From the NCBI GenBank assembly GCA_003342815.1, contig PTEX01000145.1:1270201-1334200 (forward strand): a DNA stretch of 64,000 nucleotides. Reading direction: 5' to 3'. The DNA is from Eudromia elegans (Eukaryota > Chordata > Aves > Tinamiformes > Tinamidae). A program made the position numbers and the translations under genes. Below the pieces are notes generated by a model that saw only the letters and a list, made by a program, of their open reading frames with translations, was not told where the DNA came from and did no database searches. Of the stretch, positions 1 through 11,726 are shown piece by piece (position 1 is the first letter of the stretch; each line of letters opens with the position of its first letter).

Positions 1-462
1 CCCAGAAATGCACATAATGTCGATATCAGGTCCTCAGCCACAACTAAGTCACAGTACAGATGTGTTCAGGCACACCTGCAGTCAAGAAAGAGAGGCGTGT
101 GCCAAATGCAGCTCAGGTCTTAAGGGGATCTAGAGGTTTCCACCTGGTACTGCGTAGTGTAATTTCAGAAGATATTACTGCCCATAATTCCTCATAGGTG
201 CCTCAATTGGACAAATGTAGGTTACTGCTCTTTGGACCATTCACCCTCCCATTCTTCTTTCTCAATGATAGGACGGTCACCTGCAATTTACCATCTGTAT
301 CAACCTGTAAAAGGCTTAATATTGTCCCATTGTTGCAACAAGTGGTTATTGAACAGGATGTAGTTGGGTAATCTGTCTCATGAAGTGATGCTTCGTTTAA
401 ATTTACAGAAGGGGATAGTTATTAAATAATCTTGACCATAAAGGTAAACCATAATCATGTAA

Positions 463-1300
463 TCACAGCATCACAGAAAGGTTGAGGTTGGTAAGGACCT
501 CTGGGGATCCTCTGGTCTAAACCCCCTGCTCCAGCAAGGACCCCTAGAGCCTGTGGCACAGGGTGGCATCCAGGCGAGTTTGGAAGATCTCCACAGAAGG
601 AGACTCCACAGCCTCTCTGGGCAGCCTGTTCCAGGGCTCCATCACCCTCACAGGAAAGAAGTTCTTCCTCACATGGAGATGGAACTGCCTGGGTTTCAAC
701 TTGTATCCATTACCCCTGTTACTGGCCACCACCGAAAAGAGTTTGGCCCCCTCCTCTCTGCATTCACCCTTCCGGTACTTATACATATTAATCAGATCTC
801 CCCTCACTCTCCTCCCGGCTAAACAGGCCCAGCTTGCTTAGTCTTTCCTCAATCATCCCTTAATCATCTTTGTTGCTCTACGCTGGACCCTCTCTAGGAC
901 CTCCACGTCCCTCCTGTACTGGGGAGCCCAGAACTGCACCCAACACTCCAGGTGTGGTCTCATCAGAGCTGAGGAGAGGGGCAGGATCCCCTCCCTCGAC
1001 CTGCTGGCAACGCTCCTCCTCATGCAGGCCAGGATCCCATTGACCTTCTTGGCCACGAGGGCACACTGCTGCCTCATGGTTAACTTGTTGTCAGCCAGGA
1101 CTCCCAAATCCCTCTCTGCGGAGCTGCTTTCCAGCAGGTCAGGCTCTAATCTATATTGGTGCCTGGGGTTATTCCTGCTCAGGTGCAGGACTCTCATGAG
1201 GTTCCTCTCTGCACAATTCTCCAACTTGTCTAGGTCCCTCTGAATGCACAGCTTTCTGGTGTGTCAGCCACTCCACCAAGTTTTGTATCATCTGCAAAGA
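463..1300 (-). mobile_element. CR1 LINE copy, 5'-truncated, minus orientation
   Basis: Read on the minus strand the element runs from FFADDTKLG (reverse-transcriptase FADD active-site motif, about 1300-1265) to the CR1 3' end near 463. The frame 1224-853 shows [39 protein letters not shown] and RPHLECWVQFWAPQYRRDVE, the C-terminal part of CR1 ORF2. Frame 807-544 continues with GDLINMYKYRKG and KNFFPVRVMEPWNRLPREAV. Between them (852-808) a small deletion and frame changes introduce stops; the segment corresponding to EERL-x-LGLFS is still readable in another frame. It is an inactive copy lacking the 5' UTR, ORF1, the endonuclease and most of the reverse transcriptase. It lies in the same orientation as CADPS2. 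Boundaries are good to about 10 nt at the 3' end and 20 nt at the 5' end. Confidence 0.93.
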
Positions 1301-2721
1301 AAACTCGTAAGAGACAATCCATGCTAAAAGACTAAAGAGTTTAGGACCTAGTGAGCCATAATTTTATTAAACAATATTGAGAAGAGAACACAGTATGCAA
1401 AAGTTGTGGGAAAAAATGATCAGTGTTGTATGATCAACACACTCCAACTGAGTAGGCAGTGATGTTAAATAAGGATTTTAGCAAAGATGACCCTAGAGAG
1501 GACTTGAACCATAGGCAGTACTGGTTATAGGGATTCTCCAAGCCTAATTGGCTATCCAACCCTATTCAACTGTAGTGAGGGCAGGGAGGTTCAACAAGTG
1601 ATGCTCAAGTTATGATCTAAGGACAACAGAAAGTCAAAAGCACTTGCATCATTTTGCTCATCACAGAGCTGAAGAAAAGTCATCCTGTGATTTTCAACAG
1701 CATCTAGTTTTTCAGTGACATATAAGAAATTCTTATATTTGGAGTTTTAATAATCTTTTTATATAACTGTGGAATCATGCTTTAAATATAAATTACATAA
1801 AGTTCTTCAACTTGAGCTCAGTCCTTCAACTTTATGTTTTAAAAAAGTTATAAGAAAAATCAAAGTGAAAATTTCATTATTCTAAGAACAAAAAAAAGAT
1901 ATTTTGAGTTTTCTTACTATTAACCTTCCTTAACCCATAGATCTTTTTCACATAAAGTCTGTTGTGGTTAAGCTAAGTGAGTTTGGATCTAAATTTATAT
2001 CTCAGCTTTTACAAATATTTCAGATTAATTACTATGGAATGAATGAAGAATGACACTTTAATTAGTAATGCTTCTCTTAGCAATTAGGATTCTCTTGGCT
2101 TCTCTCAGCAATTAAAGTGGCAGTGGCATATCATTAAGGTCTTCAAGATTCCCCATGCCTCCTCAGTAGCAATTACTGTGGGAAGCATTGAAAATCAGGC
2201 TCGTAGCTATAATCTGTTCTCTAAGGATCCAGCAGCAGGATAAACACTTTTGCTTCTTCCTTCCATAGTAATTTTGCATTAACCCATAACCATTATCCAA
2301 TAAATCATTAACATAATTTTAATGTGTCATTTTTCATGAAGTTCAATTTTCATTTTTAAAAAGTAACTGATTACAGTCAATTGATTCTGCAGAAATGTAT
2401 AATAATAGAATCATTTAAATGAAGACAGTTAATGCATTAGTACTTCACGGCAAAATGCTAGCATTTAGCACAGTAAAAGACTATCATGTCATTCAGTCTA
2501 AACTAACATAACAGAGTATACTGCTATGACACATTGGGATAATATCGCATCTATAAATTGCTAAAGGTGAATTAAAATCAAGCAATTCTAGTATGCTGCT
2601 TATAATGTAAGAAATTGTCACCTCAGTCTATATGAGGGCATGTAGACTTAGGAATGTAAAATTCAGAACGCAGTTGTCAAAATTTAGCAATAAATATAAG
2701 ATAATCATAGCTACATTCAGC

Positions 2722-3678
2722 TATTGGCTGAATGACAGGGCCCAGAGAGTGGTAATCAGCGGTGCCGAATCCAGCTGGAGGCCTGTGGATAGTGGTGTCC
2801 CCCAGGGGTCAGTCCTCGGTCCGGTCCTGTTCAATTCATTCATTAACAACCTGGATGAAGGGATGGAGTGCTCCCTCAGCAAGTTTGCTGATGATACCAA
2901 ACTGGGAGGAATAGCTGATAGCCCTGAGGGCCGTGCTGCCATCCAGAGGGACCTGGACAGACTGGACAGCTGGGCAATGAGTAACCTCATGAAGTTCAAC
3001 AAGGGCAAGTGTAGGGTCCTGCACCTGGGGAGGAATAACCCTAGACACGCCTACAGGCTGGGGACCGACCTCCTGGAGAGCAGCCCCCCAGAGAGGGACC
3101 TGGGCGTCATGGTGGACAAGTCGACCATGAGGCAGCAGTGTGCCCTCGTGGCCAAGAAGGCCAATGGGATCCTCGGGTGCATTAAGCAGAGCGTCTCCAG
3201 CAGGTCAAGGGAGGTGATTCTGCTCCTCTACTCAGCCCTGGTGAGGCCGCACCTCGAGTACTGTGTGCAGTTCTGGGCTCCCCAGTGCAGGAGGGACGTG
3301 GAGCTGCTAGAGAGAGTCCAGCGCAGGGCTACAAAGATGATTAGGGGCCTGGAACATCTGCCCTATGAGGAAAGGCTGAGAGAGCTGGGCCTCTTCAGCC
3401 TGGAGAAGAGAAGGCTGGGAGGGGACCTCATCAGTGTGTACAAGTACCTCAAGGGTGAGGAGGATGGGGCTGGCCTCTTCTCAGTGGTGACCAGCAATAG
3501 AACTAGAAGAAATGTCTAAAAATTGAAGTTCCAAAAGTTCCACAGGAACTTGAGAAAGAACTTCTTAATAGCGAGGGTGACAGAGCACTGGAACAGGCTG
3601 CCCAGAGAGGTGGTGGAGTCTCCTTCTCTGGAGATCTTCCAAACCCGCTTGGACACCACCCTGCGCCACATGCTCTAG
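2722..3678 (+). pseudogene. CR1 ORF2 C-terminal fragment (reverse transcriptase), interrupted by one stop
   Basis: The open frame continues upstream of the element to 2632 by chance; the ORF2-derived part starts about 2722. It stays open through palm motif C (FADD) until a TAA at 3517-3519, which falls in the middle of a conserved stretch. The same frame then continues with [20 protein letters not shown] and ends at a TAG at 3676-3678, the expected ORF2 C-terminus. Compared with the minus-strand copy, one codon is missing at DKSTMRQ (DNKLTMRQ there). A single internal stop and no visible frameshift suggest a younger insertion than the other copies. It lacks the endonuclease and the N-terminal part of the reverse transcriptase, so it cannot be functional. 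Confidence 0.9.
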
Positions 3679-3768
3679 GAGACCCTGCGTGTGCAGGGGG
3701 GGTTGGACTAGATGACCTCTAGAGGTCCCTTCCAACCTTAAGTATTCTGTGATTCTATGACTCTACAA
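2722..3768 (+). mobile_element. CR1 LINE copy, 5'-truncated, plus orientation
   Basis: The copy begins abruptly inside ORF2 at [20 protein letters not shown] and runs through the reverse-transcriptase motifs [14 protein letters not shown] and [12 protein letters not shown] to the thumb and C-terminal region ([37 protein letters not shown]). After the ORF2 stop the 3' UTR ends in ggttggactagatgacctct, followed by the CR1 terminal octamer-like repeats (TGTGATTCTATGACTCTA) near 3750-3768. About 1.05 kb of the roughly 4.5 kb full element remains. It is antisense to CADPS2 and inverted relative to the copy at 463-1300. Confidence 0.95.
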
Positions 3769-6700
3769 GAAGTATATTTTTGAGTCTCGGTCCAAACAAA
3801 AAGTATATCATTCCTCTTAGTCCCTTAGCACTTAGCAGAAGTGCTTGTTAACTGCAGGTGAAACTTGTGTCATATTCTGCTCAAATGGAGAGTCACTATA
3901 TATAAAGTCACTAGTCTGTTTTTCAAATTTGGCGTAAAGTTTCTCACTTCCATAAAACCTCCCTGACTCTTATGAAACATTAAAATACTTCAGTTCTTCA
4001 GATCTTCTCCTCTCTGTAACTTCTTTTCTCCCAAATAATTTTAAAAGGTAAGTTTCTATATGTTTATGGTCAACTCAAATCTGCATGTTTCATTGATAAA
4101 ATTTTAGAGAAAAAGAAAATTATACAGGTCTAGTAATAACAGTGTCTGAAAGACAGACAAGCAGGATAGATACATTCTTAGGCAATGTTCTGCATTGTCT
4201 CTGGTCATTCCACAGCATCAGTAATTCACATTCTGTTTTGAACATAAAAATGTATTTCTAGACTTCATGTCTGCAGAAGGGCTTAAAAAATTCATATTAT
4301 GTCTGTGTGGCCCAAAATAAATCCTCTGAAAGAATGAATCATGCCACTATTATTAGCTGAGTGTTAACAGGATGATAATCTCTCCAATCTCTCCCGACAG
4401 AGAGCTACTCACATTTTACCACCACTACTCCAGTAGGATGAAGTTGGCAGGGATTTTGAGTAGACCTTCTCTCAGGTGCTCATAGAACAGTCCACTTTTA
4501 TGTCCTTTGCTGGATCTTGTGCAGCAGAAGACAATGATAGTCATAGCAGCATAAGCTGGGGCTTCACGAAGAGCCAGCCAGTCTGTCACTGTTAGCCTAG
4601 AAGGTTGAACTCCCTACAGTCATTGCCATAACTACAGTCAGGTGCAAGAAGAAACGTGATCATAGGTAAAACCACATAGGCATATCTAAAGACTGTCAGA
4701 TCAGAAATTTATACTCAGAATTTTGAAGTGAGCTACCTTTTGTTACGGTGAAGTGATAACATGGGGACAAGTAGTAAAGGCATAAAACAATAACAAAAGA
4801 TAATAACGGCCTGAAGCAAAACATGTTGTCTTTTAAAACACATTCAGGAATCATCAAGTTTTTTACTCTATTCTCTTCCCCTCCCAAATACTGCATATTC
4901 TTTTCTTTTCTTGTTGGGGATATAGAATTTAATGTGAAATCATATTAGCTCTGGTGCCATCTGCCTATGATTTGTGGGAAAGAGAAGTGTACGAAGTGTT
5001 CTATTTTCTAAAACCAAGTAGCTTACAAATCAGTAATAACTTAAAAAATTACTTCTAGGCATTTTTAACTCCCTTTCAGGATTATCTTAAAAGTGTACAT
5101 ACATTTAATTTTTGCTTATATGATTTCTTCTGTAAGCTTTTGTTTGCTTGCTTGTTTCATTTTTTGTTTCTTTTTCCTGGAGGTATGCTAACCTTGACCT
5201 AAATATTATAGTGCAAAGGGACAATAAAAGCTTCTACAATTTACCCCTTCTTTCTGCCTGCAGGCTCAGCACACACATTTTTATCCTCCTCACAGCCAAG
5301 AAGTTCTATCTCTTTCCTGCATCTCCTGTTTAATAAAATGTTCTGGCTCAGAAGGAAAGGTTACAAATCCAATTGTTTGAGATTGTCGCAGCTCAAGTCT
5401 TGTTTTTACTCTCCATGCCAACAGGCAAGCATTCAGATCATATTCTCATTTTTATCATCTTGCATTAAATCTTTTAATTTCATAAAGAAACATAAAAACT
5501 CTGCCATAGGTCAGCGACCACTATGCTCACAAAGAGTACATCCAGTATTAAAAATAATAATTCCAGAGGCTGCCATCAGATTTCATTAACTAGCTTCATT
5601 CAAGTGCATTTTTCATGAGTCAAAAACACTTGGATTTTCGCCATGCTGGGATTCATATAAGAAACTTAGCAGGAAGTAAGTAGGAAAGGAATGTTCATAT
5701 GTTTACGCTTCAGAATCTTGGGTCTTTAGGGTGAGCAACTCTCTCAAAGTTACTGCTGAAATGACAGACTATCTTCTCTTCCTGATTATCAGTAATAAGC
5801 TTCTATTATTTAAAAAAAAAGAGGTAACAATGGGAAAAGCACAGCAGTACAGCTGGTACTACAGCACGTCCGGGTCCTGTTTCACGTGACAAAACAAGAA
5901 GTCACAAACTAACAACTGAGACAATCTCAGGAAATGTGAGCCTTTTTTGGGTATATGGTTAGGGTATCATGACTCTGATGAAGACTGATGGCTTCCTTCA
6001 TCTTTAATCCATACATGAGGAATGTGAGGCAAAGGAATCATCGTTTTTAGCACAAAGGTGATTTAAGAACTTCCCCTTTGTATATGGATTACAAGTCATC
6101 TCACAATACTGGAAGGCCTGACACTGCAAACTGCAGTAGACAATCCCTGTCAGATATTTGTAGTAAAACTTAACTCTAGTACTAATTAAGGAGTAAGTGT
6201 TATATAAACAAGAAATAGCAATGTTATACTGAGCATGATGCAAAAGCATCGTCTATAACCACATACTGTTCACATTTTTTTGTTGTTCAAGTCCATGTCA
6301 CGCTCTTTTCACTGCAGGCAAAGATCAGTAAGTACAACATGTCAACATCCCAGAGACACAGGTCCAGTAGTGTACCATGCAAGAAGCCATAGAAGAATCC
6401 AAATACCAGAATCCAGACTGGAACTCTGGGCCTTTGGAAGATGTTAAAAATTTTGCATGAGTAATAACTGCAAAAAAAAATCTACATGACTTTAATCTTA
6501 ACACCTCCTTTTACAATTAAAGGAGTTTATTTTCATATTAATACTTCCACACTCCCCAGATATCTACCATTTCTATGACAGGACAAGAAAATGCTTTGAA
6601 TAAAATTACATATACCAGAAAAAAAAAAAAAAGTGGAACGAGAAGTGTAATAGCAACAAAGAGAAAGCTAGATGGTGCTAATATACTGACTTCATGGTTT

Positions 6701-7937
6701 CAACTAAATGCACTGTGCACAAAATTGACGAGACAAATCAAACATTAGAAACAGATACAGAAAGTCCAAATATATAGATCCAGACATGCTACAGTTTGAT
6801 AAATATCTGCTTATCTTAGAATTCGATTTATGCTGTTGATACCAAGTGAAAAATATCAACTGGTATATCTCAGTTTCCCCTCTCATTTTCCTAAAGAAAA
6901 AAAAAAGTTATACTCTCTATCATTAGTAGTTGAAAAGTAATGTAAAGAGTTGTGTCTAATGGAAAGTTATAATAATTGAGCATATCAATGGTATGTATTC
7001 CATATCATAAAAGCTGTGGGGAAGGATTTTTGAAAATGCTGTATCCATATAGTTTTCTTCACTTTGAAGCACTGTTTCTAAGAAAACTTTTACTTGGCAT
7101 TTTAGCTCAGCTGAAAGTTGTTTTCTGTTTATTCATTTTAGTGTGGGTGAGACTCTAGCTATAACAAATTGTGTAGAATTGCTCTGAAATACCTACTTCC
7201 ACTCAGAGGAAGGTCTGAAGCTGCTTCCAGATACACTATATTCAACACAAAAGCCTCTGTATGAAAGAGCCCACACTGTGCTTGCTGTGGGAAGTGTGAT
7301 TGCATTCTTAACACCTAACTTTGTAAGAGTAACTCAGACCTGAAATAGATTCATCTCTCCACTCACCTTGCACACTTCTCTGAAAATAATGATACTGGAA
7401 ACAGACCTCATCTTCAGATCAGCCTTCAAATGACAGGACTCTATATCACAAAGCCAATTCTATTCCTCTGCCTGCCCTTCTTTGCTGGGTGGCCATGGAT
7501 CAGCAGCACTGAAGAACTAGCAACCTCATTGTTCTGCCCAACTTCTGTGTCCATGAGGCTCCTTTTACTTGACTTATAGGCGTGCTAGAAACTATGACAA
7601 CCATTCAATCAGGTGATAGTCACACACTACAATCACATCCTCCAAGAAGCTAGTGGACCCTAGTTCTATTGTCAGCTCTGACACTGAATCGCGTGTGACC
7701 TTGGACGGACCCTATTCATTCCTTGTGCTTCATTTTACTCATCATACAAAACACCCTCCTATTACACTCACCCTCCTCCTCTGATGAACTCTTGGCAGTG
7801 GGTGAGAGCATCATAAAAGGGAAAGGGGATTTATCCTATAACTCTGCATCTTAGAAGACTTATCCAAGTCATTAATTTAACAGATCTTTACTTATGAAAC
7901 TGCAGCAGGAGGAGGAGAAATGTGTGATTTCAGTCAC

Positions 7938-7950
7938 ATATATATATATA
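7938..7950. repeat. (TA)n short tract
   Basis: A 13-nt alternating AT run. A similar run follows about 500 nt later at 8453-8468. Confidence 0.9.
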
Positions 7951-8452
7951 GGATCCGGGGGATATATTTAGCTATATTATAAATGGTTTCCTAAGAACAC
8001 TTCAACAATTTTTATTCAGTCACTTCCAATTGTGCAAGACAGAAAGCATTTTAAAAGCTTGGCAAATTTATGCTGATCTTTATATCCTGAAAAAGCACAC
8101 ATAAAATGTTAATCAAAAGAAGAGGTGTGAGGGAAAAATCATTTTGCGCATGCCTTAATTTTAGAGAGCATAAGCTTGAAAAAGAAGATTTTTATTTTAT
8201 TTTGTTATTATTTAGTTTTAGATATAATCATTACAGATTGCTAATCCTTTAAAACAAATTATTTGAAAAGGAAAAAATCAACATTCCTGTTTAATTAATT
8301 TATTTATGAAAGCAATAGAATGATACCCTTTAGTAGCCACTAGGCTATGCTATCAGACAATTCAATAGAACTGTAAAATCACAATCTGCTCAGAATCTGT
8401 GGGTTCTGCTGTCTGTGAAGAATATGAAATATTCTGACAAAAAATAACCCAC

Positions 8453-8468
8453 ATATATATATATATAT
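8453..8468. repeat. (TA)n short tract
   Basis: A 16-nt alternating AT run within AT-rich intron sequence. Confidence 0.9.
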
Positions 8469-8711
8469 TTCATGATAGTGCAGTAGTCTACAAAAAAAAT
8501 CTTTTACTGCAATTGGCCACATGGTAAAATTGCAATTCAGCTTGAAATATGTTTTTAGATTGTCAGATGAAAGTTGTTACCCAAATCCAACAACAGATTG
8601 CCTTCCCTGGCTATGAGTTGGATTTGACTCTTTTATGTTTGGTTGATAACTCACTACTATGTAGAAAACACAAGTTAACTAGTTCAAAGAAGAGACACAA
8701 AAAGCCGGAGA

Positions 8712-8850
8712 TCACACAGAACCACAGAATGAGAGAATGGCTGAGGTCGGAAGGGACCTCTAGAGAACATCTATTCCAACCCACCAGGCCAAGCAGGGAC
8801 ACCTACAGCACGGCGCACAGGGTCACATCCATAGCATATTCCACTGTCTA
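8712..8850 (-). mobile_element. CR1 3'-end fragment, minus orientation
   Basis: The plus strand shows aaccacagaatgagagaatg, then gctgaggtcggaagggacct, then ctagagaacatctattccaa and ccca. This is the reverse complement of the CR1 3' UTR and tail, followed by a stretch resembling caagcagggacacctacagc from the end of ORF2. About 140 nt remain; the boundaries are approximate. Confidence 0.85.
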
Positions 8851-9347
8851 AATCATCAGTGGAAATATCACTGGCTATCTACAATCTCTGCCAGTTATGA
8901 CCAAAGTATGACACTGATAGCAAACGTTACATTCAGATGTTTCCCAAAAATACACTGAAGAATAACAACTTGACTAGAATATGCTCCCTGACACTACTTT
9001 AAAGGTGTGCTATTAAGGTTTCAAAATGCAGCTCACAAATACAACAGAATTCCAGAAGTTAAGGATACTCACATTATTTCTCCCCCTTTCTATTTACATT
9101 ATAACACTGTGCTAACATCTGTGACTACATGCTAAAATGAAATAGAATAAAAACCTCTCAGACATTTCCAGAAATCAAGATAGTAGAATTAAGGAGATTT
9201 CCAGCTCTTCAACAATTATTTTCTTTAATCATCTGTTTCACTGCATGTTATGCAAACCTCGCCTTATACTGGATCAAGCTATCTGCTTTTCTACCTCATT
9301 TAGCTTTACCAGAGGGCTGCAGAGCCTGAGATCTCTGTAACACAATC

Positions 9348-9440
9348 ATACAGCATCACAGAATGGTTGAGGTTGGAAGGGACCTCTAGAGATCATCTAG
9401 CCCTGCTCCAGCAGGGACACCCAGAGCACGTAAACCTGAC
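9348..9440 (-). mobile_element. CR1 3'-end fragment, minus orientation
   Basis: The plus strand reads catcacagaatggttgaggt, then tggaagggacctctagagat, then catctagccctgctccagca, a close match to the reverse-complemented CR1 3' end. About 90 nt remain; the upstream part of the element is absent. Confidence 0.9.
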
Positions 9441-10633
9441 AGTCAGAGCATAAACCATCCGTCACGTGTCACAGCATTGACTGTTCCCCTTGGGTGGCTT
9501 CCCAAGACTCACCTTCACATCTCTATGAGATTGGCAGGCGGTATTATTGTCACTTTGTAAGGGGAGAATTGAAGTAACAAAAATTTAACATTTAAGATAT
9601 TAAGATCTAACAGAGTATCTGAACTCTAAAACATACAGTGTACTTTTATAGCCCAATTTCCATTGATTTTAATTGTGGTTGTGCGTATCGAGCACCTCTG
9701 AATCAAATTCCAGTTTATCAAGGTGGGCACAGGAAATGAATAGCATACCATCAGCTACTATAAGTGGGATAGCTGTCCACTACATCAACCAAATATTGGA
9801 TCAGATCTGGACAAGGATGTGTCACAACTACCAGTCTGAAGGTGACTGGTGACTGCAAATCAATGCCGGGGTCACCACACCTGGAGAACATTATGTTGTA
9901 GTACAGGTCAACACTTTCCTCTCCTTTCTTCATCCTCTTTATCCTTCCAGCTAGTTTCAACCCTATTATTCTGCATACTCTTGCCATGTTATCCCATTTT
10001 CTTTACTCTGGGATTTGCATCCCTAAGACTTCTAATTTCAGTCCCGATCTCCTAACACAGCCGTTCCAGTTCCCCTCCCTATCCGGTACCTCTGTCCTTC
10101 CTCATAGCTCCTAGTTACCAAAGACATGTCTCCAGTCAAGAAATCTCAATGTCAAAATCTTGATCAATTGTGGCTAAGCTATCTAAACCAACCTGAGGGC
10201 TGAAAAAAGTACCTCAGAAATTTCTATCCAACTAATTATAACTTCTACATATTTAAAATGTTTATAACTAATTACGTGCATAAATATGATAGCTTTTGCA
10301 TTTCCTAAATAGTAAGTTCTTGCTCTGTTTATTTATTTATTCATTAAGGGCTATAAATTCTAGCATTCAAAACCAGTTCTCTAAATGCCACAGTACTTTT
10401 GCATCTCAGTCAGTCTAGCTCATCATCTCTCTTTACACATCTTCGAATATCTGGACTGAATTGAATTCCTGACTACTGCAAACTCAATAAAACAAAGATA
10501 TAACACAATGAACTATAACTGCTGTACAGTTTTATATTGTTTTTGAAGCATCTCATTTCAGCTAAATATGGTTAAAGATAGGCACAGCTGGACAGAATAA
10601 TAAAATACAGACATCCAGAAAATGGATACTTAC

Positions 10634-10773
10634 CCACAGTGCTTCATGTGCGGTGGCTTATCCATTCTCACCGCCAGTTTAATTTTCAAGTCGCTGTCCT
10701 GGCTGTTTTTGGGGACTATCATTTTATGCAGGTCAGGAGACTTTGAGCTATTGGATGTTGGATATAATACTAC
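10634..10773 (-). CDS. CADPS2: CADPS2 internal exon e (140 nt, phase 0/2), end of C2 domain and entry to PH domain
   Basis: A strong minus-strand acceptor (TTTTGCGTCTTTCAG) precedes GTAGTATTATATCC and the donor is TGTGG|GTAAGT. There are 46 codons plus [59 protein letters not shown] closes the C2 domain and MKHCG begins the PH domain, which in the family continues with a YLYA(L/I)G-type strand and a WKRWKKR basic motif that binds acidic phospholipids. NSQDSDLK and KPPHMKH support CADPS2 (CADPS has NCPDQDLK and KPQNMKH). Human CADPS2 has Ser at the position of this Cys as far as I recall. The split Gly codon must be completed by an exon before position 1; no PH exon is visible in 1-10633. Confidence 0.96.
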
Positions 10774-11664
10774 CTGAAAGACGCAAAATAAAAACTTTAC
10801 TCAACTGATACACATAAATCTTCTGGTCTTTAATGGCACAATCTAATCAGCTAAGATTTTGTTGCATCTCCTCCAATTTGAGAGAAGACTAAAAATTTTT
10901 CTCTATTTTAAAAAAGCAGTTGACTCAATCTTATCGTAACATAAGTTTTCTAAGAAAAATGAAGTTTTCTTACAAATGCAGACTTTTATATTACCAGTCA
11001 ATAAAAATTCTCCTCTATTATTTTCTTCTGAATTAACACTCAGAGGCACACACCTGACACCTGAAAAAGATAATGTAGCACTAAACAAGAGCCTATATTT
11101 TTAGAATACTCCATATTCTACTGAAAACTCACTACAGAACCTATGCACCATAGTACAATATAACATACAGCCCCTCCAGCACTCACATTACCTGGGTGAT
11201 CAAAACAAAAATATCCTCTTTCTTAATAACTTCATTATTAAATCTATAGTATTGATAAAAAATAATTACAGTGAAAGTCATGAAAATCAATGGTTAATGG
11301 TTTGCTGCAAATGAAATATAATAAAAGTATGATACTATGCACAGTTCACATGCTACAGATAGAACAATTTTGTTGTTACATCTACAGTGAGTGACATACA
11401 TGTGACAAAAAGTACTGAATTTAAAATATTTAATTTTAAAAATATTTCAATGGTTATTAGTCAAATTACCTACATCATTTAAGAAGTAGCAAGTACATTA
11501 ATTAAAATAATAAACTCTTTTGATTACTCTTAATTTTAAAATTTTAATTTGCCTCCCATCCAAAAAGCCTTTTCATTTGTAGCTAGCACAATTAAGAGCA
11601 TGACTATTTAATAAAATTCTTCCCACAGATAAATCTTCCACAATATTCTTGTCTCAATTTAGAC

Positions 11665-11726
11665 TGCTAATTATAAATATGCTATTTATAAATTATTACT
11701 ATATGCTAATTATAAATATGCTATTT
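11665..11726. repeat. 23-nt direct repeat, two copies
   Basis: The 23-nt sequence beginning tgctaattataaatatgcta occurs at 11665-11687 and again at 11704-11726. The two are exactly identical and start 39 nt apart. It looks like a local slippage or duplication product in AT-rich sequence. Confidence 0.85.

Larger units (their letters stand above)
1..10633 (-). other. CADPS2 intron downstream of exon e (partial; continues before position 1)
   Basis: This is intronic sequence with no exon of the expected PH domain. It holds two sizeable 5'-truncated CR1 copies, two short CR1 tails near 8.7 and 9.35 kb, two short (TA)n tracts, and otherwise AT-rich sequence in which I see no supported gene (1310-2720, 3770-8710 and 9440-10633). 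Short open frames in these stretches have no recognisable protein features. Confidence 0.85.

Noticed and set aside
7367-7380. Possible microexon on the minus strand ending GTGCAAG|GTGAGTGG
   Set aside because: The upstream acceptor is weak and ambiguous (13 or 28 nt), and the exon would interrupt the PH domain out of frame.
1-10633. Looked for the PH-domain exon (YLYA...WKRWKKR) downstream of exon e
   Set aside because: No matching sequence with splice sites was seen. The exon must lie before position 1.
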